Assembly: GCF_014697625.1 (NCBI RefSeq)
Contig: NZ_JACJSG010000019.1
Span: forward strand, 62,001-126,000
Origin: Anabaena azotica FACHB-119
GTDB lineage: Bacteria > Cyanobacteriota > Cyanobacteriia > Cyanobacteriales > Nostocaceae
Direction: 5' to 3'
DNA length: 64,000 nt
Of this stretch, positions 44,726-53,644 are shown in pieces. A program made the position numbers and the translations under genes. How positions within the stretch are numbered: position 1 is the stretch's first letter; the number at the start of each line of letters is the position of its first letter. Under the pieces are notes generated by a model. It had not been told where the DNA came from and made no database searches. It worked only from the letters and a program-made list of their open reading frames with translations.

Positions 44726-45140
44726 AGTTAGTTCACTCCTGAAAAATGTGTATAAAATTACAGTTTTTATTTTATTGATTTACTACAATATGCTTCGCTA
44801 GTAAATAGTAAAATTCTTGGTAGCTCACTAGGCAAAAGTCAGCTACAACAAATATATGTGATATCCTATTGATAGGAAATATCACTTGATACTATTGTCT
44901 TATTACATAGCTACATATAGTTGTAATTATATAAATCCCAACACAAGTATTACAGCTTCTGGGAAATAATTAATCTTTCAAGAGAATTAATCCTAATTAT
45001 TGATGAAAGTGTTTGTAATATACCACTTTCTACAGGTACATCAGTGATATCTCCGGAATTTTTGTTGAAGATTACAAGTATAAGAGTGATATTGTACAGC
45101 TATATGCTTTATTTAGTATATTAGAGTATTTTTATTTCAG

Positions 45141-45344
45141 GGTAGGGTGCGTCAGATGTGGAAAATCCTTGAATCTGTACGAAATTATTGGGGCTAACGC
45201 ACCCTACTGGCGTGGCAAGGCTAAAATAGTGCATTAGAAAACATCAAAAATCTTGGTTTCTATCAATACCTCAAAAATCTATTGCATCATTTTAGTCGTG
45301 TCAGTCCACTACAGTTAGTTTGATTATGACACTTGCGTCAGTCC
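45141..45344. mobile_element. Interrupted AGGACTKACGCAA-family element (host of a nested insertion)
   Basis: Left part GTGCGTCAGATGTGGAAAAT through GGGGCTAACGCACCC and right part CAGTTAGTTTGATTATGACA ending CTTGCGTCAGTCCT match the uninterrupted copy at 25974-26094. The left terminal repeat is missing. Confidence 0.75.
45207..45309. mobile_element. TA-flanked MITE-like element inserted in another element, copy D
   Basis: 103 bp with terminal repeats CTGGCGTGGCAAGGCTAAAA and, inverted, GTGGACTGACACGACTAAAA. TA is present on both sides (45205-45206 and 45310-45311), whereas the empty site at 26041-26070 has one TA. Its interior lacks the 11-mer array. Confidence 0.8.
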
Positions 45345-45420
45345 TAAGTAAATTAAAGGATTTTTATTTCAACTAAAAGTTTTTATGTATAGCAATTATT
45401 AAAGAAATTAGAATATAAAT

Positions 45421-45525
45421 TATAGCAGGGGACAGGTAACAGGTAACAGGTAACAGTCTTTAAAGCCTGTTCTTATAAGCATTTTATGCTTAGTCGGTGT
45501 CCTAACCTATCAGGGGATTGCTATA
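45421..45525. mobile_element. MITE-like element, family TATAGCAGGGGACAGG
   Basis: 105 bp, ends TATAGCAGGGGACAGG and GGGGATTGCTATA; tandem AGGTAAC heptamers inside and GGTGTCCTAACC near the right end. Confidence 0.7.
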
Positions 45526-45539
45526 ACCAAACAATTAAA

Positions 45540-46020
45540 TATAGCGGATTGCAATAGGATAGAATACAGATTCATCTGCGTCCATCTGCGTACCCTTCGG
45601 GAAGGCTGCGCCAACATCTGCGTTCAATCATTTTTTCTGTACCTTACTGACTTGAGTACCGCTATATACTAAGCGACTTTCCAGCCCGTCACCTATCACA
45701 CCATTATCGCTTCTATGCAGTCGTAAGGCAACGACTAGAACGCTCACGAATGCTGAACGCTCGGAGGAAACTTTTCTCCAAGTACTTTTTCCTTTGCTAC
45801 GCAACGCTAATGCGTAGCTTACTGCGGCGGCGGAGTACGCAATGCTTTACGAACGATAACCCTTTTACTACGGTTCCCTATGGGTAAGGCGAACAGCAGT
45901 CCGCTAAGGCGCAAAACCCCTCTGGTACTCTTCTGTACGGAAAGCTACAACGTAGCTGACTTACCTGACTTGCAGCCACTATAACTATTCAGCCAAGTTA
46001 GTTATGTGAAATAAAAGGGA
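45540..46020. other. Repeat-rich GC-elevated intergenic segment
   Basis: Contains CATCTGCGT tandem units at 45580-45630 and a cluster of hairpins at 45700-45980 (for example GCTACGCA pairing with TGCGTAGC at about 45818-45840). The remaining 44726-45140 is AT-rich. No coding frame is convincing in 44726-46028. Confidence 0.5.
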
Positions 46021-46028
46021 TATTTCAA

Positions 46029-46499
46029 CTATTGTGAGTTGGTGTTTTTTTGTATACGGATTAATGTGTTGTAAACTTGTTGTTTTAAGTTGCTGTTATT
46101 TTGGATTTCCGTAGTCATTCTATTAAATTTATCAATAGTCAAACCGTAATCGCCAACAATTCTTTGAGAATGATTACAGTAGTTTACAGCAATATTTCTG
46201 GCCTTACTTGGCAAACTATTCATACTGCTTGGTTCGCTACAAACAATCTGAGGAACGTCTCCACCGCCGATGATTTTTTTAATTTGCCCGAATGCTTCTT
46301 GGCGTGCTGGCTCCATTGCTAATACAGCCTGAGCATAGCTAGTAATCTCTGTACTATTAAAAGATTGATTCTGAGCGTTAGCTTTTAAGCTTCCAGTACT
46401 TACAAGCAAACTAGCACTGGTAGAAATGCCAAATAACAAAGTTTTAGCCAGTAACTTTTGCATACTAGTTGGGAAAAAAGTATGAGGAATAATCTTCAT
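46029..46499 (-). CDS. Exported DUF4168 protein
   Basis: 156 aa from ATG 46499; a later ATG at 46463 would start exactly at the signal peptide. A hydrophobic segment LLAKTLLFGISTSASLLVSTG and an A-N-A cleavage-like site indicate export. The mature part follows DUF4168: ITSYAQAVLAMEPARQEAFGQ, a Cys-containing stretch, ARNIAVNYCNHSQRIV, GLTIDKFNRMT and a final LIRIQ. Function unknown. It is downstream of holA on the same strand. Confidence 0.8.
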   Translation of the reverse strand: MKIIPHTFFPTSMQKLLAKTLLFGISTSASLLVSTGSLKANAQNQSFNSTEITSYAQAVLAMEPARQEAFGQIKKIIGGGDVPQIVCSEPSSMNSLPSKARNIAVNYCNHSQRIVGDYGLTIDKFNRMTTEIQNNSNLKQQVYNTLIRIQKNTNSQ

Positions 46500-46599
46500 A
46501 AGGTATGACACAGACAGACAGTAAAGTTATATTAATGACTTTGAATTATTTTGGCTGTGAGAAGTTCCAATGAGTCGGAGCAATTCACAAAAGATTTTT

Positions 46600-47589
46600 T
46601 TAGATACGTCGGCATACTTGACAAAGTTCGATGATTTTATTTTGTAATATGGCTATTTCTGGACGGCTTTGCTTGAGTGTAACCTCTAGCTCTAATAACA
46701 ATGGTAAACAAGAAATTAGTTGCGCTACAGAAAGCGATTGAACCTCTTGCTGGAGAAAATAGATACGTTTAGGATTACCAATTTCCGCAGCTTGTGCGAT
46801 CGCCTGCGGATTGCGTTCACCACTTTCTACCATCAGTTTCACCCATAACCAAGTGCGAAATTGTCCAATTAAGGTGGCTACTATCCGCAATTCTGGTTCG
46901 GCTGCATTGATGAGATCAGCCAAGATAGTTAAAGCTTTAGCTGTATCACCAACCCGAATAGCTGCGGCTAGTTGTAGACTATTTTGCGTTGTATTTCTGA
47001 CTAAGCGAATAACAGTATCTTCTTGGATAGGGCGATCGCTGTCTTCGGCATAGAGGCGTAATTTCTCTATTTCATTGTAAAGCAAGCGTGTATCATTACC
47101 TACAGCTTCTGCTACAAGTTCTGCCGCTTTCGGTGTCAATTTAACCCCCACAGTTTGAGCTGCTTGATTCACAGCTTGGATAAGTAACTCTGTTTTCCAA
47201 GGAGGAATTAGGGGAAATTCTCGAAACTCAGTGGCGAATTGCTTGAATAATTTTGTTGATTTGAGGCGCTCATCTGGTTTATTGCGGCTGGTAAGCAATA
47301 AACAGGAGTTTTCGGGAATTACGGACAAAGTACGCGAAAGTTCCGCCATGACGTTTTCTGGGCAATTTTGTAACAGGTTAGTATTCATCAGCCAAACTAA
47401 CCGCCCCCCAGCGCCAAAAGTTGGAGTCATGACTTGGTTTAACGCTTGGATAGCTGCGTCGCTGTCTTCTGGGGAGAAAGTTGTGTAGTTGAAACTCATC
47501 CACAGGGGATCAAGGACGCGATCGCGCAATGTTGTCACTGCTTTAGCGATCGCAAAGTCATCTTCACCCCAGTAAACATAAATTGGCAT
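46600..47589 (-). CDS. holA: DNA polymerase III delta subunit
   Basis: 329 aa. Clamp-loader subunit of the replicative polymerase. The N-terminus IYVYWGEDDFAIAKAVTTLR and the middle segments LLTSRNKPDERLKSTKLFK, NEIEKLRLYAED and GDTAKALTILADLINAAEP with LRIVATLIGQFRTWL match HolA. STRR units (CAGTTAT) begin at the base upstream of the ATG, so no ribosome-binding site is visible. It looks monocistronic or paired with the DUF4168 gene. Confidence 0.92.
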   Translation of the reverse strand: MPIYVYWGEDDFAIAKAVTTLRDRVLDPLWMSFNYTTFSPEDSDAAIQALNQVMTPTFGAGGRLVWLMNTNLLQNCPENVMAELSRTLSVIPENSCLLLTSRNKPDERLKSTKLFKQFATEFREFPLIPPWKTELLIQAVNQAAQTVGVKLTPKAAELVAEAVGNDTRLLYNEIEKLRLYAEDSDRPIQEDTVIRLVRNTTQNSLQLAAAIRVGDTAKALTILADLINAAEPELRIVATLIGQFRTWLWVKLMVESGERNPQAIAQAAEIGNPKRIYFLQQEVQSLSVAQLISCLPLLLELEVTLKQSRPEIAILQNKIIELCQVCRRI

Positions 47590-47703
47590 TTATCAGTTAT
47601 CAGTTATCAGTTATCAGTTGTCATCTTTTTATCGGCGTTCATCGGCGTTCATCGGCGGTTTTTTATTTAAATCTAATGCACTACTTTAGTCTTGCCGCGC
47701 CAC
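47590..47703. repeat. STRR plus truncated MITE-like element upstream of holA
   Basis: CAGTTAT heptamers touch the holA start. They are followed by ATCGGCGTTC tandem 10-mers (47630-47658) and the right end of a copy-A-type element (AGTCTTGCCGCGCCAC), whose left end is lost. Confidence 0.65.
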
Positions 47704-47711
47704 TACAGTTA

Positions 47712-47826
47712 GTAGCGTGACCGGGCTAAAATGTTGCAATAGATTTGGGAAAAATTGAACGCAGATGAACGCAGATGAACGCAGATGATAGATTGGTATT
47801 GCACAAAATTAGTCCAGTCGCGCTAT
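47712..47826. mobile_element. TA-flanked MITE-like element, copy C
   Basis: 115 bp with the same terminal repeats as copies A and B, TA on both sides, and three tandem GAACGCAGATG units. Confidence 0.7.
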
Positions 47827-47859
47827 TAGTATAAATCTTTAACCGAACTTAATATAAGT

Positions 47860-48124
47860 AGGACTTACGCATAAAAACGAAAAATCAAGGGTTTGGGCAA
47901 GGGTGTAGGGGTATAGCGCAAAGTCTGAGCGGTTCGCGTAGCGTCTCGTAGAGAGGCTTCCTCCGTTGGCGCAGCCCGCCGTTCGCGGTAGCGTCTCTGA
48001 AAGAGAAGGCATCAGAACTTTGTAAGAGAGGGGTATAGGGGTGTAAATCTTTAAAACCCTTACACCCTTACACCCTTACCCCCCTACACCCTGTCTCAAC
48101 AGATAACCTTGGTGCGTAAGTCCT
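47860..48124. mobile_element. 265-bp element with perfect AGGACTTACGCA ends
   Basis: AGGACTTACGCA at 47860-47871 and its exact complement TGCGTAAGTCCT at 48113-48124. The interior has GGGTGTA heptamers and their complements plus a CGTAGCGTCTC palindrome cluster. Same ends as the 121-bp element at 25974; a fragment of its right interior occurs at 31262-31320. It lies just downstream of ahcY. Confidence 0.75.
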
Positions 48125-48190
48125 GATAAGTAAGAAATAAAAAAGGGATAAGCAAAATGCCTATCCCTAAAAAATCAACTAATTAATCTA

Positions 48191-49468
48191 TCAAGTTCCA
48201 CTTGTCCAAGAATTGATGTACTCAATTTGGTCTGGTGTGAGGCTGTCGATGTAAATACCCAAGGCTTGCAACTTCAAGCGGGCGATTTCTTGGTCTACTT
48301 CAGTGGGAACTGAATGTAAACCGGGTTCTAAATTACCTTTGTTCTTGACTAGGTATTCTACAGCTAAGGCTTGGTTAGCAAAGCTCATGTCCATGACGGC
48401 GCTTGGGTGTCCTTCCGCCGCAGCTAGGTTAATCAAGCGTCCTTCACCCAGAACGATGACTGATTTACCACTGTTGAGGCGATATTCTTCAGTAAAGGGG
48501 CGTACTTGCTTGATTTGTTTGGCTTGACTTGCTAAGTATTTTAGGTCAAGTTCAATATCAAAGTGACCGGAGTTACAAACGATCGCACCGTCTTTCATTG
48601 CGTCAAAATGTTCACCACGGATGACGTGCTTGTTACCAGTCACGGTAATGAACAAGTCGCCTTGGGTTGCAGCTTCAGCCATTGGCAATACGCGGAAGCC
48701 ATCCATTACTGCTTCAATAGCTTTGATGGGGTCGATTTCGGTGACGATGACGTTAGCACCAAGTCCACGGGCGCGGAGGGCTGTACCTTTACCACACCAG
48801 CCGTAACCAACTACAACTACAGTCTTACCAGCTAGTAAGATATTTGTAGCGCGGATAATCCCGTCTAAGGTGGATTGACCTGTACCGTAGCGGTTATCAA
48901 AGAAGTGCTTGGTGTCAGCGTCATTAACGTTGACTGCGGGGAAGGTGAGAACGCCATCTTTAAACATGGCTTTGAGGCGGACGATACCTGTGGTGGTTTC
49001 TTCGGTAGTCCCAATCAAGTCAGCAATCTGGTGTTGACGTTCTTTCACCAGGGTTGCTACCACATCGCTACCATCGTCGATGATGATGTTGGGGCGATGG
49101 TCTAAAGCGATTTGCACGTGACGGTTATAGGTTTCCGCATCTTCGCCTTTTTGGGCGAATACGGGAATTTCATGGTCTAAGACGAGGCTGGCTGCTACGT
49201 CGTCTTGTGTGGACAAGGGGTTACTCGCAATTAACAGCGCGTCTGCACCACCAGCTTTTAAGGCGATCGCCAAATGTGCTGTTTCTGTGGTGATGTGGGC
49301 GCAAGCTACAAGGCGCAGCCCAACAAACGGTTTCTCTTGGGCAAAGCGATCGCGGATTTGCCGTAATACTGGCATTTCCCTTCCAGCCCATTCAATACGC
49401 TGTCTTCCCAAGGGAGCGAGGGCGAGGTCTTTAACCTCGTGCTTTAATCGGGGAGAAGTTGCGGTCAT
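48191..49468 (-). CDS. ahcY: S-adenosylhomocysteine hydrolase
   Basis: 425 aa from ATG 49468, with GAGG nine bases upstream; an in-frame extension to 49516 is unlikely. Converts S-adenosylhomocysteine to adenosine and homocysteine, using bound NAD. Visible: LRLVACAHITTETAHLAIAL (substrate), DDGSDVVATL, GQSTLDGIIRATN and the NAD loop VVVGYGWCGKGTALRARGLG, then SGHFDIELDL and a C-terminal DQIEYINSW. Archaeal/cyanobacterial-type length, slightly shorter than eukaryotic. No SAH-riboswitch-like structure was recognised in its leader. Confidence 0.95.
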   Translation of the reverse strand: MTATSPRLKHEVKDLALAPLGRQRIEWAGREMPVLRQIRDRFAQEKPFVGLRLVACAHITTETAHLAIALKAGGADALLIASNPLSTQDDVAASLVLDHEIPVFAQKGEDAETYNRHVQIALDHRPNIIIDDGSDVVATLVKERQHQIADLIGTTEETTTGIVRLKAMFKDGVLTFPAVNVNDADTKHFFDNRYGTGQSTLDGIIRATNILLAGKTVVVVGYGWCGKGTALRARGLGANVIVTEIDPIKAIEAVMDGFRVLPMAEAATQGDLFITVTGNKHVIRGEHFDAMKDGAIVCNSGHFDIELDLKYLASQAKQIKQVRPFTEEYRLNSGKSVIVLGEGRLINLAAAEGHPSAVMDMSFANQALAVEYLVKNKGNLEPGLHSVPTEVDQEIARLKLQALGIYIDSLTPDQIEYINSWTSGT

Positions 49469-49877
49469 TAAATATACCTCTAAAAAGTCAAACGAGTTAC
49501 GTAATCGCTTACGCACCCTACTAAATTATTCCATGACTAGCAAATTTTGGGTGTAATTCCCCAAAACCTAGTCAATAATCTTCTGGATTAGCTTGGCTTT
49601 TCCCAGACACAATGTCAACACCAGACTCAGCTTTTCCCTTTTGTGTTGATTTCTGGTAAAAGTATTAGGAATCTTTTCTCTAATTCTTAGAGTGATTATA
49701 TGAGCTTATTTGTCCTCTATCTGAAGGTGTAAATATCAGCAAAATTCCCAAATTTCCAGCCAAAAACGCAACTTTAGATAGGTACAATTACCACTGTGAA
49801 TTATGGAGGATAGCAAAGGAAAAGCTGAATATAACTGTCATAATTTTAAATTTTGAATTGATTAAGGAGGTGTGGTA
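49469..49877. promoter_or_regulatory. Divergent intergenic region between ahcY and mscS-like gene
   Basis: 409 bp, AT-rich, with no gene or dispersed element recognised. It must hold promoters for both divergent genes. AAGGAGG at 49864-49870 is the ribosome-binding site of the right gene. Confidence 0.5.
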
Positions 49878-51491
49878 GTGCGATTTAACTTTTTGGCGAT
49901 CGCTCTTTCAATGGCGATAACCATTGTCTCAATGCCAAAAGCGACAGCCCAAATTCAATTTTTGCAACAACTACCAGTACCAAACAGTAGCAGTAATGAG
50001 TCGGAGAGTCGAGTTGTCTCTGACTGGGTTTATTTAGATGGTCGCCGCTTATTTCAAATAGCCGCAACTAGAAAAAATCTTCCCGAACGGAAGGAAAACA
50101 TTGAGCAGAATTTGCAAGAAATTTCTCGCAATTATCTACGCTCATCGGCGGCGGAAGCTGATGTACAAGTCCGCATACTCAATGGATTGCCAGTAATTTA
50201 TGTCAATAATCGCTACTTAATGACTATCACCTCTCTCGATGCTACCCAAGGAGAGGGTGACGCTTTTGCATTAGCCGAAAGCATAAAAGAGTCCTTAAAG
50301 CAAGACCTACAACGAGCAAAACAAGAACGACAAACTCAATATTTCATCGACCAAGCCAAAATTGCTGGTGCGATCGCCCTCGCCATGTTGCTCGCCAGTT
50401 GGGGCGTAGCACGTTGGCAACGCCGTGCTTTACATGATTCTCTACAATCCAACTCTACCCCATCAGCCACCAAAGAAATTACAGATCAGCTAAATCAACA
50501 GCAGCACCGACATCTGCGAGAAGTCAAAAGACGGTTGTTTCAATTCTCGCAACTAGGAATTTGGGGAGGGGGAAATTTCCTGATTTTGGGTCTATTTCCC
50601 TATACACGCAGCTTGCAAGTAATTATTCTCACAGCCGCCCAAATCCCTTTACGATTGGCTGTAGTAGGAGTGGGAACTTATGTGACAATTCGTTTAACCT
50701 ATGCGCTGATTGACCGTTTTACTAGCACTCTCATCAGCAGTGGCGCTTTATTCACAACTCCTGAAGCCTCGGAACGCCTGCAATTGCGAGTCTCTACACT
50801 TTCTGGGGTGACTAAAAGTATTGCCACTATCGTCTGTGTAGGAGTTGGTATTTTGCTGGCTCTGGTATCCTTGGGTATAGATATCGTTCCTTTACTCGCT
50901 GGTGCAAGTTTAGTTGGTGTGGCTGTCTCCCTAGCCTCGCAGAACTTAATTAAAGATGCAATCAACGGCTTTCTGATTATTTTAGAAGACCAGTACGCCT
51001 TGGGTGATGTGATTAATGTAGGTAATTTCGGCGGTTTAGTAGAAAATCTCAATCTGCGGATGACTCAGATACGTGACGCAGAAGGCAGGTTAATTACAAT
51101 TCCCAACAGTGAAATTAAAATCGTAGCTAATCTTTCCAGCCGTTGGTCACGCGCCGATTTATCGATTCCTGTAGACTATCAAGCCGATATTAACCAAGTT
51201 TTGCAGCTAATTGGCGATGTAGCCTTAAAAATGGATCAAGACCCCCTCTGGCAAAAGCAGATTATCGAAACACCACAAGTATTGGGCGTTGATAATTTTG
51301 GCGATCGCGGTTTAATTATCCGCGTCTGGATTAAAACCCAACCCCTCAAGCAATGGGATGTAGCCAGAGAATACCGCCGTCGCCTGAAAATCGCCTTCGA
51401 CCAAGCCGGTATTTTTATTCCTGTACCCCAACAAGCCATCTGGGTAAACGATAGCCCTGCACTACACCCGCAGGAGAATGGGAAGGGATGA
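49878..51491 (+). CDS. MscS-family mechanosensitive channel with exported N-terminal domain
   Basis: 537 aa from GTG 49878, chosen because AAGGAGG lies seven bases upstream. A signal peptide (FLAIALSMAITIVSM) with an A-Q-A-like cleavage region leads to a ~130-residue periplasmic domain. Helices follow at about 165-185 and 235-330. The pore-lining MscS helix and beta domain are clear: LVGVAVSLASQNLIKDAING, then LEDQYALGDVINVGNFGG and TIPNSEIKIVANLSSRWSR. Such channels open under membrane tension during osmotic downshock. Confidence 0.9.
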   Translation: MRFNFLAIALSMAITIVSMPKATAQIQFLQQLPVPNSSSNESESRVVSDWVYLDGRRLFQIAATRKNLPERKENIEQNLQEISRNYLRSSAAEADVQVRILNGLPVIYVNNRYLMTITSLDATQGEGDAFALAESIKESLKQDLQRAKQERQTQYFIDQAKIAGAIALAMLLASWGVARWQRRALHDSLQSNSTPSATKEITDQLNQQQHRHLREVKRRLFQFSQLGIWGGGNFLILGLFPYTRSLQVIILTAAQIPLRLAVVGVGTYVTIRLTYALIDRFTSTLISSGALFTTPEASERLQLRVSTLSGVTKSIATIVCVGVGILLALVSLGIDIVPLLAGASLVGVAVSLASQNLIKDAINGFLIILEDQYALGDVINVGNFGGLVENLNLRMTQIRDAEGRLITIPNSEIKIVANLSSRWSRADLSIPVDYQADINQVLQLIGDVALKMDQDPLWQKQIIETPQVLGVDNFGDRGLIIRVWIKTQPLKQWDVAREYRRRLKIAFDQAGIFIPVPQQAIWVNDSPALHPQENGKG

Positions 51492-51566
51492 GGGAGTGGG
51501 GAGATGGGGGAGTGAGGGGAGTGGGGGGAGATGAGGAAATTGTTAATTTTGAACTGATTTCCCTCT

Positions 51567-51667
51567 ATCTTGCACCAGTGGCTTATTGCTAAAAGTACAA
51601 GCCAAAAAGCCTATTATTTCGTAGGGTGGGCATTGCCCACCACCTGCTTATTGACAAGGCACAAGAT
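51567..51667. mobile_element. Dispersed element, family ATCTTGCACC
   Basis: 101 bp, ends ATCTTGCACCAGTGG and CAAGGCACAAGAT, with the TATTTCGTAGGGTGGGCA core. STRRs flank it on both sides (GGGGAGT at 51485-51535; CAACTGT at 51699-51735). Confidence 0.65.
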
Positions 51668-51737
51668 ATCAGCAGAAGAAGAAATTATTACTCTCCAGTC
51701 AACTGACAACTGTCAACTGTCAACTGTCAACTGTCCC

Positions 51738-52286
51738 CTATCCCAGATTTTCAACCCATTGCGAACTGCTAACTATCTTGCTAATGAAACCATCTTGAGC
51801 AACTAAAATTGCTCTATGCAGTTCTTCATCAGTAGCTGCACCGCCATTGTTTTGGAAGGCGAGAGTTCCGGTTGCGTCGGAGAGAAATTCTACAGAAAAA
51901 CCTAGATGAGCAGCTTGTCTAGCTGTGGTGTCACAGCACATTTGTGTCATATATCCACTGATGACGACGGTATCAATACCCTTGTCTCTCAACCAAGCTT
52001 CTAATTCAGTCCCGGTAAAGCTTCCTGGTAAGCTTTTCTCAATCAGCAAATTATAGGGGAACTGGGCAACATCTGGATGGAGTTCCCATTCTGGAGTCCC
52101 TTTTTTGAATATGGGTGTATCTTCCTGTGGTTGGGTGTGTCGCACTACAATCACGGGAATATTTTTCTCATGGGCAGTATTCATTACTCGCAAAATTTTG
52201 TCTAGGCTACCTGATGGATAGCTGACTGGCAATTTACCCGTGAAATATTCGTTCTGAACATCGATAACTAGCAAGGCTCGATTCAT
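51738..52286 (-). CDS. Isochorismatase-family cysteine hydrolase
   Basis: 182 aa from ATG 52286, which follows AGGGAGA by nine bases; the frame extends 26 codons further upstream without support. Catalytic triad of the family: Asp in LLVIDVQNEYF, Lys in LLIEKSLPGSF and Cys in GYMTQMCCDTTARQA. These enzymes act on nicotinamide, isochorismate, carbamate or related amides; the substrate cannot be predicted. It stands alone. Confidence 0.9.
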   Translation of the reverse strand: MNRALLVIDVQNEYFTGKLPVSYPSGSLDKILRVMNTAHEKNIPVIVVRHTQPQEDTPIFKKGTPEWELHPDVAQFPYNLLIEKSLPGSFTGTELEAWLRDKGIDTVVISGYMTQMCCDTTARQAAHLGFSVEFLSDATGTLAFQNNGGAATDEELHRAILVAQDGFISKIVSSSQWVENLG

Positions 52287-52423
52287 TTGATGAGTCTCCC
52301 TGGACACATCGAACAGTTTAACTTTGATTTCTTTCCAAGAGAACTTGACTCGGAAACTTGCCATTTATAGTACAATTGTACTATAATATATGTAGCGTCC
52401 AGAAAGCCCAGTGCCGCGCAATT

Positions 52424-52687
52424 ATGATCAAGCATTATATTCTGACTTTAAATCCAACTGCCAAGCACGAATGGGATCGTTGCATTCTACGTGATCCATT
52501 GACTGCAAAGCGCCCAGACATTGCCAAATTAGTGGCTGAAGCAGTTGGTGCTGATACAGGCAGTTATCTGATAAGTGTGAATATCGAAGTCCAGGTTTTA
52601 GAACAGGCTGCTGTACCGCAAAGTGAACAACTTTCACTGCAATTTCCAGAGGTATCTGTGTCTACGCCTATGAGAGAAGCAGCCTAG
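52424..52687 (+). CDS. Small protein of unknown function
   Basis: 87 aa from ATG 52424; the frame continues upstream to 52358 but without a ribosome-binding site. Soluble, one possible helix-turn region (RPDIAKLVAEAVGADTGSYL), acidic C-terminus. It diverges from the isochorismatase-like gene. Codon use looks genuine, no domain recognised. Confidence 0.5.
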   Translation: MIKHYILTLNPTAKHEWDRCILRDPLTAKRPDIAKLVAEAVGADTGSYLISVNIEVQVLEQAAVPQSEQLSLQFPEVSVSTPMREAA

Positions 52688-53002
52688 CTTAACTCTGTGT
52701 CTCTGTGGCAGAAAATTCACCACAGAGGCACGGAGACACAGAGAGAAGAGTAATAATTTTGTCACTTAATTACATAAAAACCGAGTAGCGCATATGAGAA
52801 GAGGAAGCGGGAGAAAAAAGGGGTGAAATTGTCTATATTATATCCCTTTTTTTGTGCAATGTGAGTAAAATTTGACTATAATAGATATATAACGAAGGCT
52901 AAAAGCAAGTAATTATTTTGACCAGTCGCAAAGATAATTGATAAGCGGAAGAAGATATCCGCGAGTTTGTGCAATCAAGGTTTTGAGAGGAAGATTGTTT
53001 TG
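52688..53002. other. Short intergenic region
   Basis: 315 bp. Holds a CACAGAGGCACGGAGACACAGAG inverted motif (52705-52745) that resembles one at 58040-58090, then AT-rich sequence. No gene. Confidence 0.5.
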
Positions 53003-53374
53003 ATGACACAATTGAATCATTATCCATCGGCGATCGCTCAAGCTGCCCAAAGAGTAAACGAAATTGACTCACAGTTAATGGCAGTGCAGCAACAAATTAA
53101 CCGCTTTGAAGGAAATGCAGATCGTGTCGCCGCCTTTGAAAATCACTTGAAAAACGATGCCCAACGCCGGGCGCGTCGTTTTGAAGTGCTGTTAGTTAAT
53201 CAGGAATATCAAAAGGCGATGGACACACTCATTCAACTTACTGCGGAAAAAGCAAATGCGATCGCGCATTTAGAATATCTGCGTAACCAGTTTAGTGTAG
53301 CTAAACTAGAAGCCAGATTGAAAATTGCCCAACAACTCACAGATGTTGAGTCGAGAGAATTAGTTGGGTTGTAG
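53003..53374 (+). CDS. Coiled-coil protein of unknown function
   Basis: 123 aa from ATG 53003, preceded by GAGGAAGAT; the frame extends upstream to 52967. Almost entirely helical with heptad-like spacing (INRFEGNADRVAAFENHL, FEVLLVNQEYQKAMDTLI), so probably a coiled coil. No signal peptide. It lies upstream of the kinase gene but is separated from it by repeats, so a functional link is not indicated. Confidence 0.6.
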   Translation: MTQLNHYPSAIAQAAQRVNEIDSQLMAVQQQINRFEGNADRVAAFENHLKNDAQRRARRFEVLLVNQEYQKAMDTLIQLTAEKANAIAHLEYLRNQFSVAKLEARLKIAQQLTDVESRELVGL

Positions 53375-53409
53375 ACAGTTGACAATTGACAGTTGACCAG
53401 ACTTTTCAC

Positions 53410-53600
53410 GGGATCTCGAAAACCCCTCTCCAAACCTCTCCCCTACAAGGAGAGAGGCTTTAATTGCTCCCCCTTCCCTACTAGGGAAGGGGGCTGGGGG
53501 GTTAGGTCTGTCGTTAACTTTTCCACATGACGTGAAAGGTCAGGGGTGTATGGGTGTAAGGGTTTTGAAGACATACACCCCTACACCCCTGTATTTCTTA
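53410..53600. repeat. REP-like double hairpin plus GGGTGTA heptamers
   Basis: CCCCTCTCCAAACCTCTCCC with AGGAGAGAGG, then CCCCCTTCCCTACTAGGG with AAGGGGG: the same family as 1744-1835 and 28918-29035. It is followed by GGGTGTA units and their complement at 53545-53595, just before the kinase gene. Confidence 0.75.
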
Positions 53601-53644
53601 GGAGTATGCCAAAATAGATACCAAGAAAACTACGGTTTTTATCT

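Noticed and set aside
49469..49560. SAH or SAM riboswitch ahead of ahcY
   Set aside because: No matching stem pattern or conserved core could be recognised in the short leader.
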